Origin: Dryomyza anilis
Taxonomy: Eukaryota > Arthropoda > Insecta > Diptera > Dryomyzidae
Direction of reading: 5' to 3'
Length of the DNA stretch: 64,000 nt
NCBI GenBank assembly: GCA_951804985.1
Contig: OX638132.1
Coordinates: forward strand, 44,430,791 to 44,494,790
Positions 12,046 to 24,013 of the stretch are shown piece after piece. The position numbers and the translations under genes were made by a program. Within the stretch, counting starts at the first letter, position 1. Each line of letters starts with the position of its first letter. The notes under the pieces are model-generated. The model did no database searches. It saw only the letters and a program-made list of their open reading frames with translations, and was not told where the DNA came from.

Positions 12046-12599
12046 TCGTATAATTTTAATGTAAATTCATGTTCCAGATAGTCTTTATACCTTAATAAGG
12101 TTTTTATAAAAATTGAATAAATCCATTGTTTCTCGTTTCAAAAAAGTTGAAAGAACTGACCTTTTTTACATTTTTTACATATTCAAAAAAGTTGAAAGAA
12201 GTGAACTTTTTTACATTTTTTACACATCAATAATATTTAAATTAGAAAAAATTACATATAAATGGTATTCTATGTGAATACTTAGAAATTTTTATAATAA
12301 ACAATTTTCTGCCCGCTCAATTTAATGTTTCGAAATGACCAATTTTAAGTGATGCCCATTTTATGCCCATTTTATGCCCATTTTATCCAATTTAATTATA
12401 TCAAAATGCAGCACTGTATTCAAGTTATCGTGTATATGTGATTTTATGAACCTTAATTAAAATTGCGTATTAAAAAATTGTGTAAACAAATTTATTAAAA
12501 ATTTGTGTATAAGAGAAAATTATTCTAATTGAAAATATTTTGAAACAATTGAAATATCAAAGTTTGATCATACATTTTTGTATGATAAAAAAACAAACA
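12046..12599. other. AT-rich stretch with short tandem repeats
   Basis: No gene is seen. A block reading 'ttcaaaaaagttgaaagaa' followed by 'ttttttacattttttac' occurs twice in direct orientation at about 12137-12225. A 'tgcccattttat' unit is repeated three times at about 12352-12386. Confidence 0.5.
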
Positions 12600-12999
12600 A
12601 TGTTAAAACACAAAAAAAATATAAAATAAAGAGTATTTCTTTTTTTAATATAAAACGTTTTTAATGTGGACTTTTAGGATCCAATACCCACGTTTCATTT
12701 TAAATCATACTAAAAATTCACCTTAAAAACGTTTTATATTAAAACGATATTTTTTATTTCATATTTTTTTATTGTTCTTATTTTTTTTTTGCCAATTAGA
12801 TTTTCGTCTGGCAGAATCGAAAGGTCTAATATTATTAAAATTAAAAATATTAATTTTTCAAAGTGTCTTTAATATGGAATCATGGCGATAGAACCATGAT
12901 GATCTGGATGACTAAAAACGATAATATTGCATTGTCATCCAGTTCTATTGTCATAAAATCTAAAGTCTGTAGCTCATCGCGAAGGTAGTTTAAAATCAA
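12600..12999. repeat. Short dispersed repeat E, copy 2 (inverted)
   Basis: Carries the same blocks as 4841-5050 in opposite orientation, ending 'tctgtagctcatcgcgaagg'. It contains its own inverted pair of 'aatataaaacgttttta' at about 12645 and 12722. Just right of it, at 13080-13150, is a short DINE-1-like scrap ('ctaaatcgactcg', 'atgctgataaagac'). Confidence 0.5.
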
Positions 13000-13278
13000 T
13001 TACAAAATTTGTACTGAACAGACACACAAGAAATCAATCTAATATAAACGTTTTAAAAGTAGATATACCAAATATATTCCCCCTGGTCATGTCTAAATCG
13101 ACTCGAAAAATGATGCTGATAAAGACAAATATATACTTTTCTAGTTCTTCTAACGAATAGTGCCTTTTACTGCGCAAACCTTTTTCTCATTTTGTTGTGG
13201 AGTGTTATCTTTTGTACCTACCTCTTTCTTTATATGCTTTTTTTATTTTAATTTTTTTTTTATTTTTTTAAATCATAC

Positions 13279-13423
13279 CTTTCTATTAATTCTGTCAATT
13301 TGTCGATTTTGATTTTCCAGTTCTGAACCCATATCAAGTGCCATGTTGCGTAAATTTCCAATCATGGTGTTCACTTGTCCCATATTTTCTTCCATTTCAT
13401 CCTCTCTAGCGTCATTTGTTATT
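13279..13423 (-). CDS. Snap25: SNAP-25, exon for the C-terminal SNARE helix
   Basis: A 145-bp coding exon on the minus strand giving 48 codons after the split first base. It begins [13 protein letters not shown] and ends [12 protein letters not shown]. This is the second SNARE helix of SNAP-25, which pairs with syntaxin and synaptobrevin to drive synaptic vesicle fusion. The zero-layer glutamine is the Q of 'LENQNRQ'. Acceptor: pyrimidine tract 'ttttctccccacag' just above 13423. Donor: GT at 13278-13277. The exon starts with the third base of an Arg codon, matching the 'AG' left by the exon at 42283-42411. The end is phase 0. The last ~20 residues of the protein belong to a further exon not found in this window. 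The frame is intact and near-identical to insect SNAP-25 as I know it. Confidence 0.95.
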
Positions 13424-13701
13424 CTGTGGGGAGAAAATGTAAAATTTAAATTGTTCAAAATTTTCAATAAAAATTAAAGCTTTGATTCTCAATTGAAGGG
13501 TGTGGTACAAAAAAGGGTTAAGCTCATGTTCGTACCTTTGATGAAATTTTTTTGATTTTTTTTGTTTAAAAATTCTATCGTATAAAATACTTATAATACA
13601 TAGGGTTTCCAAACAAAAAAATAAAATTTGTCCATGCAACTTTGCTTAGAAACGTGTTTTAAACTGCTGAACTTGCCCTTTTTCCCCCAAAAAAATATTG
13701 C

Positions 13702-14497
13702 CGTGTTTTTTTGGCATCGTTATTTTATACAACAAATATTTTTCAATGCGACTTGCTTGGCTTTGACAAATGAATAGAACTACGTTAATATGGCACCAGA
13801 CTAAAGGCAAAGCGTTCAAAGCTTTTTAAGTCGAAAAAATAAAAAAAATCAATTTGAAAGGCTTTGACTGCTACGAAAATATCAGAAGCCAAGCAAAGCA
13901 AGTCACATTGAAACATCAGCTTAATCGGGCATAACTTTCGGCGCTTAACACATAAGCCGCATTTTGTATTATTTTTGTAAAAATTTGACAAATTATTTTT
14001 GAAAAATTGTCAAAAATATTAAATGTTAACAAATTAAAATTTTAAAACTTTATTAAAAAAATGTTTGCATGTGCATATCCTTCTGCAGAAGTAAATACAG
14101 GATTTAATCTATACTTCATATGCTTCAGGTTATATTTTGAAGATTTTGTAGTACCAGTAAACACTGAATAAGATTTTATGGATAAATCTTGGGGCTTGCA
14201 AGTTGGGGAATTTGCGTTTGACAGCAGAGAACGTTGCTGCCAATCACTAAAGTTATTATGTGCTTGCAGCCACCGAATGAAACACTAAATGATATTTAAA
14301 TATGGAATAACTCTTTATATAATTGCGAAGTTCGCAGTGGTAAAAAAGCACAATAAACACTTTTCGTTTAATTTGAAGATTACAAATTTTGATAAATAAA
14401 TTAAATGATGCCAAGTATTTATTAAACAATTAAGCGCTGATAGAGTTTTGTTTGGGAACATATTTTTAAGCCTTGAATCCGATTTCAAGAAAACACG
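13702..14497. mobile_element. Palindromic MITE family P, copy 1
   Basis: Starts 'gccgtgtttttttggcatcg' and ends near 'aaaacacgga'. It shares several internal blocks with 38442-39134, including 'cgggcata', 'cagcagagaacgttg' and 'taaatgatgccaa'. It is non-coding. Within it, 13740-13915 is a separate hairpin with arms like 'gcgacttgcttggctt' and 'aagccaagcaaagcaagtc', probably a younger insertion or arm duplication. The ends are less well kept than in copy 2. Confidence 0.6.
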
Positions 14498-15060
14498 GAT
14501 ATGGCTTTGTAAAAACAAGCATTTTATTGAATGAAAATTAAATTTATATTAAATTTCGAGATTATTACCATCAGATGTATTCTCACCTGTCAATGTCAAT
14601 AATACTTTCGTGTTTTAGTAAGTGGTAAAATCTAATATGGGTATTTCCTGGGGATCCGTACCTGATATTCATATGTTTTAAATTTTAGTATATCAAAGGA
14701 AAATTAATGAATTTACTTTATTTATTTGTGCTAGTATTTAAATAGGACTAAACATCTGCAAAAAATTAGTGAATCGTAGATCAAAAGATATAAATTAAAC
14801 AGTGATCGATCCGGACAAAAACGGAAGTGCATGTCGATGTTTATATGCAAAGTCCAAAAAGTCAACGAATATTGCCACAATTTTTCGTAATAAATTACAG
14901 AATAATTCCGGACGTTCAGTATGATAATTTGCACTAGGATTTTTTGCTAAAAATAACTTTATATCTGACGACATAAAAAGTGTTGTACGAATTTACAGAT
15001 TTTTTAAAAAATTTTAATTTTTTACTTTTTTGTGATATTTGATATTTTTTTACACTTTTG
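14498..15060. other. AT-rich intron sequence
   Basis: No gene, repeat or element boundary is recognised here. Confidence 0.4.
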
Positions 15061-15910
15061 GTATACACACAGAAAAAAAACTGTTTAAAACAACATTGGT
15101 AGCTGTTCATTATTTTTGAATAAAACGAAAACTTTTAATGCTGTTTTTTGCTCAAAACTGTTGAATAACTGTGACACAAATATATTCAACGAAAAACATT
15201 TTGATTTAAAAAATACTTCTTTGTCTTTTATATCAATAAATTTGACACAGTGTCAATTGTTTTTGTTTTTGCTTTTGCTTTGAATTTTAATTTTATTTCT
15301 ATTTCTAAAAATAAATTTAAATATAATCACTGCCAATTTGGAAGGCGTTTACAGTAAAATCGTCTGCAGCAAATAAAGGGCGTTTACTGTCCAGCCGTCT
15401 GCATTACATAATCGTCCCAATTGACAGTGAACTACCATTATGTTATAAAAATCGTAAGAGATAATCTTTTTAATAGAAGATCCCCCGATAACTATAAATA
15501 TTGCAGAAGCCGCATTTAGCCGCATGATATCCCGGCAACATGACGATCTGAGTATCTAGAGTGGGCTGCAGTGAGCGCTTGCATGCATATTGGTCAAATA
15601 AGCCTCATCAAAACAGAGCATATGAATACAGTTCGCAAAATATGCGGCTTGTAATCCGCGCGCATCACACGTATGTCTAGACGAAGGTACCGACGGCAAG
15701 ACAAATGTCTTGAGCATATTAAAATACATTGATACAAATGTGTATTTGTGAATTTTTATGTATTATATAATATTATAAAAAACCATTTTTTTTTAATTTA
15801 CAAGAACAAAGTAGAAACATTTGAAATTCCAAATGTTTAGATTGATAAAACGACGGTAAACTATTGTCGTTATAAATTACACATAGAAACTATTGGACCA
15901 ACAGTTGCAA
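15061..15910. repeat. Worn transposon-like repeat F
   Basis: Contains 'acacagaaaaaaaactgttt' near the left edge and then a more GC-rich block (15330-15700) with 'cgtctgcagc' repeated in variants. The 15920-15990 continuation ('cttatgcttaacgacact...ctactgtcg') recurs inverted at about 25900-25985, which marks a dispersed family. No coding sequence or clear terminal duplication was seen. Confidence 0.4.
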
Positions 15911-16829
15911 CTGTTATACTATACATTTGACACTTATGCTTAACGACACTACCTACTGTCGCTCTAACTCTTTTTCAACAGTAACTTACTACGGGCTCCA
16001 TTTCAGTTAACTGTGAAAAATGTTTTTTAAAGAAATCGAATCGATGTTTACATTTTTAAAAATTCCGAGGAAATTCTGTTTTAGATACAAAAAATTCAAC
16101 TCTTTGACAAATGTTGTTAATTTAATATGATAATATTAATTAATTTATTATTACAATCTTCAATTTAACCTGACAATAGGACACCCTTAGGGCCTGTGCC
16201 AATCGGAAACTTTTTCCTCGATGAAAAAAAGTTGAATATAAATTTTGTCATTTTTCATTTATGCTGTGCCAAATGAAACGAAATTAAGACAGAACAAAAT
16301 TTTGACAACCATTTGAAAATTATTCAGAAAATGTTTGAATTTTATTTAATAATTGAATAAATTTAATTATACTGTTATACTATACATTTGACACTTATGC
16401 TTAACGACACTTCCTACTGTCGCTCTAACTCTTTTTCAACAGTAACTTACTACGGGCTCCATTTCAGTTAACTGTGAAAAATGTTTTTTAAAGAAATCGA
16501 ATCGATGTTTACATTTTTAAAAATTCCGAGGAAATTCTGTTTTAGATACAAAAAATTCAACTCTTTGACAAATGTTGTTAATTTAATATGATAATATTAA
16601 TTAATTTATTATTACAATCTTCAATTTAACCTGACAATAGGACACCCTTAGGGCCTGTGCCAATCGGAAACTTTTTCCTCGATGAAAAAAAGTTGAATAT
16701 AAATTTTGTCATTTTTCATTTATGCTGTGCCAAATGAAACGAAATTAAGACAGAACAAAATTTTGACAACCATTTGAAAATTATTCAGAAAATGTTTGAA
16801 TTTTATTTAATAATTGAATAAATTTAATT
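15911..16829. repeat. 461-bp tandem duplication
   Basis: 15911-16371 is repeated at 16372-16829 with almost no differences ('cactacctactg' against 'cacttcctactg' is one). The unit joins flanking sequence to the left end of a Harbinger-type MITE, so that end exists twice (16190 and 16651). The near identity means a recent event or an assembly duplication. Confidence 0.93.
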
Positions 16830-17524
16830 TTAATGGTTTTTAATGCGCAATTGGAGCGACATAGTTTCAGTTGGCCTGTGTGTTAAACCACGATTCGAAT
16901 AATAGAGTATTCGAACACTCGTGACTGCAACATTATCAAAATAAAATGTATTTTTTCTATAACTCTCTGTGATGAACATTTGAAATGTCCACCATGCGCA
17001 GTTCCTTCAATGCCCCTAAAATTTGTTAATATAGCTTTTGCACTCGTGCAAAACATTTTTTTTTTCAACTAAGACTGGCGTCACGAGCTTGGCAATGTAA
17101 TATTCTCGGGCTACCAAATATAAAGACCGTGCCCCGAAAATACAAACTGCATCACGAGCGCTCATGCAATATGAAAACATGCATGCATGTATGCGGTTGT
17201 TTCAAAATTGCTCGCGCTAGGTCTCAATATTTGGTCCGCGTTGGAATGAGTGCGTACCCCGGCGCTGACTATAAAATGTTCGCTGGCTCGTAATATTTGG
17301 TAGCGCTGTTTCCCAAGAACTGACCCACGCAATACTTGCCGACTTATTAAATTTGTTTTTAAAATTTTCAAACTTCATTATTTTGTATTGGTCAGAATTT
17401 CATGTAGCCCCTTGTGCTACACAAAATTTTTACAATTTATATTCACCTCAATAACTTCAGAATTTTATATTTACTTGACAAAATTTCATTTTTCGAGTAA
17501 AAAGTTACCGATTGGCACAGGCCC
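16651..17524. mobile_element. PIF/Harbinger-type MITE
   Basis: 874 bp starting GGGCCTGTGCCAATCGG and ending CCGATTGGCACAGGCCC, flanked by TTA at 16648-16650 and 17525-17527. Terminal repeats match for about 32 bp with two mismatches. A 3-bp TTA duplication and GGGCCTGT-type ends are typical of PIF/Harbinger. There is no transposase. The interior 16850-17360 is richer in G+C, but only short frames occur. Confidence 0.85.
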
Positions 17525-18519
17525 TTATACACAAATCTAAATTTGTTCCTTATTTTAATTTCAATGCTTAAATTTAATCTTTAGATATATTAATTAAGGT
17601 TGCCTGAAAAAACAGAAAATAATATTTTGTATCTGTATCAGTGTCGCCAGATAAAATTACCACAGGAATTTTAATTTTACATCAGCAAATTCTCACAAAT
17701 TACCACAGAGGATATTTACCACAATTTCCCTCAAATTACCACAAATTACCAAAAAATCCTATATTTACCAAAAAATACTACATTTACCACAAATTTCCTC
17801 AAATTACCAAAAAATACCTCACTATCAAAAAATAGTACTTATTATCAAAAAATACTTTATATTACCACAAAATACTCCACATTATCACATAATTAATGAA
17901 AAATGACTAAATATCTATAAATAATATCAATAGAATAATTTAGTTAAATAATTGTTTATATATTTTCATGAAATACGGTAAACTTAGGAATATTGCTATA
18001 GCAAATAGAAGGTGTAGTAAAGAAAATCGAAATATTATTGAATTCTAATCAAAATAAATAAATTCTAACGGTTCAGTGTTTTATGGGTTTATGTGATTTG
18101 TTGTATTTTTTTTAAGTTATTAATATATTTTTGTATAGTTTTACAAGATAAATAAAATTCGTTATAATTAAATTATTGAGTTCATTAAATTCAGTTCTTG
18201 ACTTACTTACTAAATAAATAAAAAAAAGTTAAGTAATAAAGGTTAAGTATCACATTAAAAATGCACTTACTTACTTAAAAAAATAATAATTTATATTAAA
18301 TTCTTGGATAAATTAATAAAAAAAAAATTATGTGCATCAATAAAATAAATGAAAATATTAAATGGTAAATTTTTTTATTATAAATCTCACTAGAGTAGAG
18401 ATCATAGTAAACATCATTAAATTTAATATCACTTGACTTCCCAGTATGAGATAGACTTTTGGCAGTATGAGATAGACTTTTCTGTTGATAAGTTATTTCG
18501 AATTTGATTTTTGTTCAAG

Positions 18520-21430
18520 TTTATGTTAGAAAAAATTATCTCCACATTCGCACGATATATACGATATCAATCTTCTCATGGCTGGATATAAAAATTCATT
18601 GAATGCATCTTTTTCATTTAGTATACTAGCCCAAAACTCTGTAATTGGCAAATTGAAATCTGTCTTAATCATGCTAATATGTTTATATTCTCCATATGTT
18701 TGATTGATGTCATCTTCTGCAATTACGTGTGGTAGTAATTTTAATAAATTCATGATTGAACTATGGGATACATTCAATGGACTTAGAGATGCTAACTCAA
18801 TTAAAAACTTTTCTTCATGTGGAAATCGTTAAGTACTTCTGGTCTATACACCGAAAAAATTACTGTAGTAAATTATACTACATTTATGTCTTCGTTTTGA
18901 AAAAATTAAGTTCTACTACATATTGGTCGTTTTTTTAATACATTTGTATTAATTTGTCTGGATTTTACTACACAGTGTATTATAAATTCGTTTTCTACAT
19001 ATTGCAGAATATGTAGTATGTATTTGTTTTCTGTAGTTTTTATTTTTGAAATACATGTAATTCATAATACATAAAATGTATTATTCAATTATTTTGTGTA
19101 TTATAGCTTAATATTAAATTATAAATTATTTACATATTATTATAAATTCTTCTATAAATTATATTCTATAAATTTACTATAAATTACCCTGTATACAAAA
19201 TATGAATCACTTAAAGTTAATTGTTTTTAAAAAAAATTGATTAAAATTGAATTTATTATAATAAATCTTTAAATTAACAACTCTATTAAAATTTCTCTAA
19301 ATATGAAAACATAATTCACTTTCAAAAACAGCTAAGTTCTGTATATATTTTTAAAGCCAAATGTTTAGCGTTACCAATAATAAAAAAATAATGTCCAATT
19401 TAAAATAATATTCGAATGTATATGGAAGACATGTCAAAAAGCCACTTATCGAACCGTCTTAATGAGAGAACACTATAGAGCTGCTAACTAAGTTTAATGA
19501 GAGTACACTATAGAGCTGCTAACTAAGTTTACCGCTGAATATTTTTGGTTTTAAAACTTAGTTGTCAACTCTGCAGTATACAAATATAGCACTAAGCGGC
19601 AGATGAGTAGTTTGCTGATGTGGCGCGCCATAATGTTATCATTGAGACGGCAATTTCTGTTGTTTTCAATGTTCACTCTCTCATTTTTCGATCGATGGTT
19701 TTACCATAGCATATTATTCTTATGTATTTTAACCGAAAGAAACATTTAAGTGCTTGCCATTCCTTTCAGTCCTCAGAACTGATGATGCTTAGTGGTACTT
19801 CCATCTTATGATCAGGAAAATATTTGTTTTATTTATATTTTTATTTATTTATATATTTATTTATTTATTTATATATTTATTTATTTATATATTTATTTAT
19901 TTTTAGATTTTTCTTGTGGTTGTGGGTAACAATCATTAGTTGTATTTGTACTATACAACTAAATAGTTTTCAGATTCTTGTATCTTATTTTTGGTATTAA
20001 AAAAATTATATTAATATTCATTCATATAATTTTCCGAATTAATAAAAATATATCATATTTATTTTTATTAATTATCACAACAAAGTAAAATAACTACATA
20101 ATATTTAAAATTAAAGGCATATGTAGTAATTTCTCCACATATTTCTGGAAGTATAAATAAAGACAAAATGTAGTTTTTTTAATACATATGTATTGAAATT
20201 TTATATAGAAATGCTGTTAAATTATGTAGTAATTTTCTATACAAAAACAACTACATAAGTTTAGTAAAAATAAATACATATGCTTTTCGACGTAAATGTT
20301 TAGTTATTATTAATACAGTATTTTTTTCGGTGTATAATTATCTGTATATAATATTGTGTCGTCTGCAATAGATAAAAAATTTTTAAAATTAGTTAATAAA
20401 AATTTGTATACAACCGAAAATTCCCTGTAGATGTTGTGAATTTTAACTTTGGGGGACTGCATTTCAATGTTGGATACTGTAAAAATAGGAAGAATATAAT
20501 CTAAAAATTGGAGATAAAATTTAGTGTATGGACTTGTTAACTGACTGTTAATTTCGGCGGCCTTGTCTGATTGCAATTCTTCGAAAAAAATTCTATTAAT
20601 GAATTATAATGTTTAATAATCCATTTAACACACTTATTCAAGGATAGCCATCGAGTTGGTGCAGGATGTAGAATTTTCTCTTTGTTCACGTCGCATAATT
20701 CTTGAAACATATTAAGTTTACTTATGCGTTTGGCTGTACAAAAATAATTTTCGATATTTTTCAAAAAATGTTCGAGCCCATCAGGTAAATCATTTGAAGC
20801 ATGTGATGCGCATAAATTATTCGTGGCATAGACATTTCATTCCAAACAAGTCTAATAATAAAAATTAATGAAATAATAAAAAATAATAATTGCTTGGAAA
20901 ATCACGCTTCAGAAGTGTATGCAGTGAATTGTTGACACCAAACATTACTGCAGCACCTTCCGAACCAAAACCAACCATATTTTTTTTTATAGTCGATTAA
21001 GTTTTGCTCAAAAAAATCTGTAAAAATATAAATAAGTAATAATGAGAATTGTAAAAATTAACTTATGTTTTTACCAATAATTTCATTATATAGATCTTGA
21101 GCTTTTCCTTCTTGCAGTTCCATTAAAGCCAGGAAATCGTCATGGACCTGAAGAAAATCGTTAACATAACGAACAGCTGTTGATTTGTCGCATATTATGC
21201 TGAAACTTCTATTGCTTACCATTGTAATGTGGTTTCCTTTCTTCCCCCAAAACGTTTTTTTATTATACATGTCGCTTTTGTCCTGCCCAATGTAGTAGAT
21301 TCTTGCGACGAATTCCCGTCGTTCTTAATAACGTTGCATAAATTATTTAAATCGTCCGCTACGGATACTGCTAAATTGAGATCAACTATGAACTGAGCCA
21401 TTAGCAGCTCGTTTCGTCTCAATTTAATGC
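18520..21430 (-). pseudogene. hAT transposase pseudogene
   Basis: Minus-strand pieces in order. 21422-21216 has 'ELLMAQFIVDLNL' and 'LGRTKATCIIK'. About 21190-21060 has 'FSIICDKSTAVRYVNDF'. About 20975-20890 has 'MVGFGSEGAAVMFG'. 20764-20537 has 'HPAPTRWLSLNKCVKWI', and 20576-20335 'FYLQFLDYILPIF'. The order matches hAT transposases related to the insect/vertebrate DUF4371 type. The usual GSDGA aspartate is glutamate here. Stops and frameshifts are frequent. The last part (18848-18530) continues with 'PEVLNDFHMKKS' and 'MNLLKLLPHVI' after the nested MITE. Reading is continuous across that MITE when one copy of its TATA duplication is ignored. Confidence 0.85.
18849..20332. mobile_element. MITE with TA/TATA target duplication inside the hAT transposase
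   Basis: Bounded by CACCGAAAAAA and TTTTTTTCGGTG, with TATA on each side (18845-18848 and 20333-20336). The ends carry many 'actacata' and 'ctgtagta' units. A 42-bp unit with 'cactatagagctgctaac' is repeated at about 19460-19540, and a 'tttatttatata' simple repeat occupies 19830-19905. TA-type duplication suggests Tc1/mariner or a related group; no transposase is present. Confidence 0.8.
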
Positions 21431-21524
21431 TAATGTAAACATCTATTAATTAATTAATCTCATTTTAGTATTATGACTTTTAGTGGCCATATGTTTTTTG
21501 GCTTCTTCTGTCCTGTTATTAATT

Positions 21525-22235
21525 ACTAGCTGGACCCGTGCACGACTCCATATCCTTGCATTTTGTGAATGCAAGGATATGGAGCAATTTTATTAATATA
21601 TAAAACATTTTTAATATTTATATCAGGTAGCTGTGCTTCGTTGTGGACGTTTTTTATTGGTTTTATAAATGTAGTAACCAAAACAAATCTAATTCTCCGA
21701 TAAAACATCTTTTCTCATAGACAATTCTTTCTCAGACTGTTCCCCCGTAGAGTTCTTCCTAGTAGAATTCGTTCACGTTATAAGATTCGGTGTGGTGAAT
21801 TTTGGTGTGGTGAGTTTTAGTGTGGTGAATTTTAGTATGGGGAGTTTCAGTGTAGTGAATCTTATTATGGTGAAATTTAGTGTGCTGAATTTGAGTGTGG
21901 TAAGTTTTTAGTGTGGTGAATTTGAATGTGGTTGATTTTGTTTTTGTCTTTTGCTTTTGTGTTTTTGCTTTTGTTTTTGTGTTTTTGCTTTTGTGTCTTT
22001 GCTTTTTTATTTTTTTTTTATTTGTATTTTTTGTTTCATCTTCTTAGTTTGTCTATCTGCCGAGTTATGTCGTTTTGAAAGTTTAGGTTGTATGGGAGGT
22101 GCCACGCCCCTTTGTCCAATCCCGCCCATATATAGCCTATGACGGACTCCAAATTACTCTGGTGCAAAATTTTAGTTAAATCGGTACAGCGGTTTATACG
22201 TGATGCTGGAACAAACAGACAGATAGATAAATGTT
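21525..22235 (+). repeat. Dispersed repeat X, copy 1
   Basis: Begins ACTAGCTGGACCCGTGCACG and includes 'ggttttataaatgtag'. A degenerate tandem array of 'gtgtggtgaattttag' follows (21790-21930), then a 'tgcttttgtgttttt' tract. It closes with 'aaatcggtacagcggttta' and 'acaaacagacagatag'. The same start is at 58269-58340 and a continuing part at 63291-63420. The closing phrase is common in insect short repeats derived from LINEs. The class is uncertain; no protein is encoded. Confidence 0.55.
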
Positions 22236-22947
22236 TAAATTATTTTTGAGGTAAATTACAATTGTTTACCGTTTTTTAACGGGCCTTCGTCATCCACACT
22301 ACAAAATGATTCCGTCAGTTCGCCACTTAACTTGTGTTTTTGGTTGTTATTTGCTCATTCATGTCAACGGATTTTCCGCCGATTCACATAAAAAGCAATT
22401 TCCATTGCTCGTTCTATATATATATTTTTTATACTAGACCTAAATGTATTTAATCAAAATATTAAAACTTACATAGAGGTTGGAGATATTCTTATAAAAT
22501 TTTCTTTTGTAGTCGTTTCTAATATTCTTTTATTTTGAGCCATAGTTTTATTTTTGTTGTTGTTTATGTTGTGATTTTTCAGGTAGAATTTGAAAACCGT
22601 CAGTGTGCTCATTTTGTAAAATCTGTTGCTGGGTAATTTTTTTCGCACATGGCAGAAAAATACTATATGTGGTAATTATTATCATACATGAGAGAAAAAT
22701 CGTACATGTGGTAATTGTTTTCCCACATGAGAGAAAAATATGACATGTGGTAAATTTTGCGTGGTAATTACCAATTCCCAAAAACGATGAAAAATTACCA
22801 AAGCCATATTTTTCCTACATATCGGGCGACACTGATCTGTATGTCTCTGAACATACTTAATTTTGTTACTTAAATTATATGTAAAATTTGTATATTTACA
22901 AGTTGTATAGTATTGTAACTTTATGAGTATTTTTAATACGTTACCGT

Positions 22948-23615
22948 CAGTGTTCACACTTTTCGCCAATGCAACCGAAGTAGATTTTTAAAATTTGGAG
23001 AGTAGAAATGAGTAAAAGGGAGAATAATTTAAAATATTGCAAAATGGAGTAGATTTGATGCAAAAAGAGTCGAAAATTAAATATAGTGTAAATTTGATGG
23101 GAAGAGAGTAGAAATATGCATTACTGCATTAGATTCAAGTCAATTAAAATATATGTTAATTTTAACATTTTTATTCATTCCTGATTTTATGAATTTTCTA
23201 TAATGCTGATGTATACAAGGTTTTCTATTCTAGAGTTGGGGGTGTATCTGGAACATCCAATGAAATACATGGTGTTTTCATAATTGTATTTATAAAAGTT
23301 GATACAAACGTACATTTCATTATAACTTCTACAATTTAAAGATCATGGCAAAAATATTACATTTATTTTACAGATAATTGATCATAGTTATTAGGAAAAT
23401 TATATTATTGACAATTTATTTGGGGCGCAAGAAAATGTTCTCATCAAATTAAAAATGTAAGCAATTTTTGCAAAAGGTAGTAGATTTCAGTTAAAGGGCG
23501 TAGAAAAATTTGAGAAGGTAGCTGAAAATGCTAGTACCGGAGTTGAGGATTATATTTAAAAAATACAAATGAAATGGCGTAGATCTATTCCGATCGGAGT
23601 AGAATGAGAACATTG
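22948..23615. mobile_element. hAT-type MITE D
   Basis: 668 bp, starting CAGTGTTC and ending GAACATTG, flanked by perfect GTTACCGT (22940-22947 and 23616-23623). It lies in the right-hand part of element T. Repeated 'gtagatt', 'gagtaga' and 'gcgtagaa' motifs face inward from both ends. It is non-coding. Confidence 0.88.
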
Positions 23616-24013
23616 GTTACCGTTAATGTTATAGAATTTTATATTGTGGAGGGCCGAAACGACTCGCGAGTTTTACCTAATTATACTATCAATGTTGCAT
23701 TTCATAAAATTACCATTGCTAATCAAAGAAAATAAAGTCGAAACTGTTTTACCGTTGAACAAGAAAAACGTCAACCACGACCGAAAAATTCAAAATGTTC
23801 AAAACTTTGAATCAACGATGGATTTGGAATCTTAAATATCTGAATCTTAATATCTGAAAAGAAATTTCTATTCCGTTAACGGTAACGTATAAAAAAATAT
23901 TCATAAATTTACGTTACTATGCAAATAGGTAAATGTATTTTGAGTAACTAAATAGTTAAATTTAAAGACATACAGATTCAAAATATTATTTTATGTTTTT
24001 CAGGTAACATTAA

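Larger units (their letters stand above)
17639..22834 (-). mobile_element. hAT element C with decayed transposase
   Basis: 5196 bp, starting CAGTGTCGCC and ending GGGCGACACTG, flanked by perfect 8-bp ATCTGTAT (17631-17638 and 22835-22842). Subterminal regions carry many 'ttaccaca(a)' and 'catgtgg' units in opposed orientation, as expected of transposase-binding repeats. The interior holds a broken transposase on the minus strand (about 21430-18520), interrupted by a 1.5-kb MITE. Repeat X and a polypyrimidine/tandem-repeat tract lie at 21525-22235. It is inserted in element T. Confidence 0.93.
17598..24008. mobile_element. Inverted-repeat element T with two nested hAT insertions
   Basis: The ends read GGTTGCCTGAAAAAACAG on the left and, complemented, GGTTACCTGAAAAACATA on the right, flanked by ATTAA at 17593-17597 and 24009-24013. 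With the nested insertions removed, arms of roughly 200 bp pair with each other, sharing 'taatattttg(t/a)atctgtatgtct' and 'aatacgttaccgt'. About 530 bp of element T remains. No transposase is seen. The superfamily is not assigned. Confidence 0.75.

Noticed and set aside
1..13278. Last Snap25 exon (about 20 residues)
   Set aside because: I looked for the reverse complement of a GESNEAR...QRAHQLLK-type end below 13278 and saw none; it is presumed to lie left of the window.
13424..13467. Start codon for a separate small protein 'MKILNNLNF...' at 13467
   Set aside because: The residues before ITNDARE are intron; the acceptor 'ccccacag' and matching phase show an internal exon.
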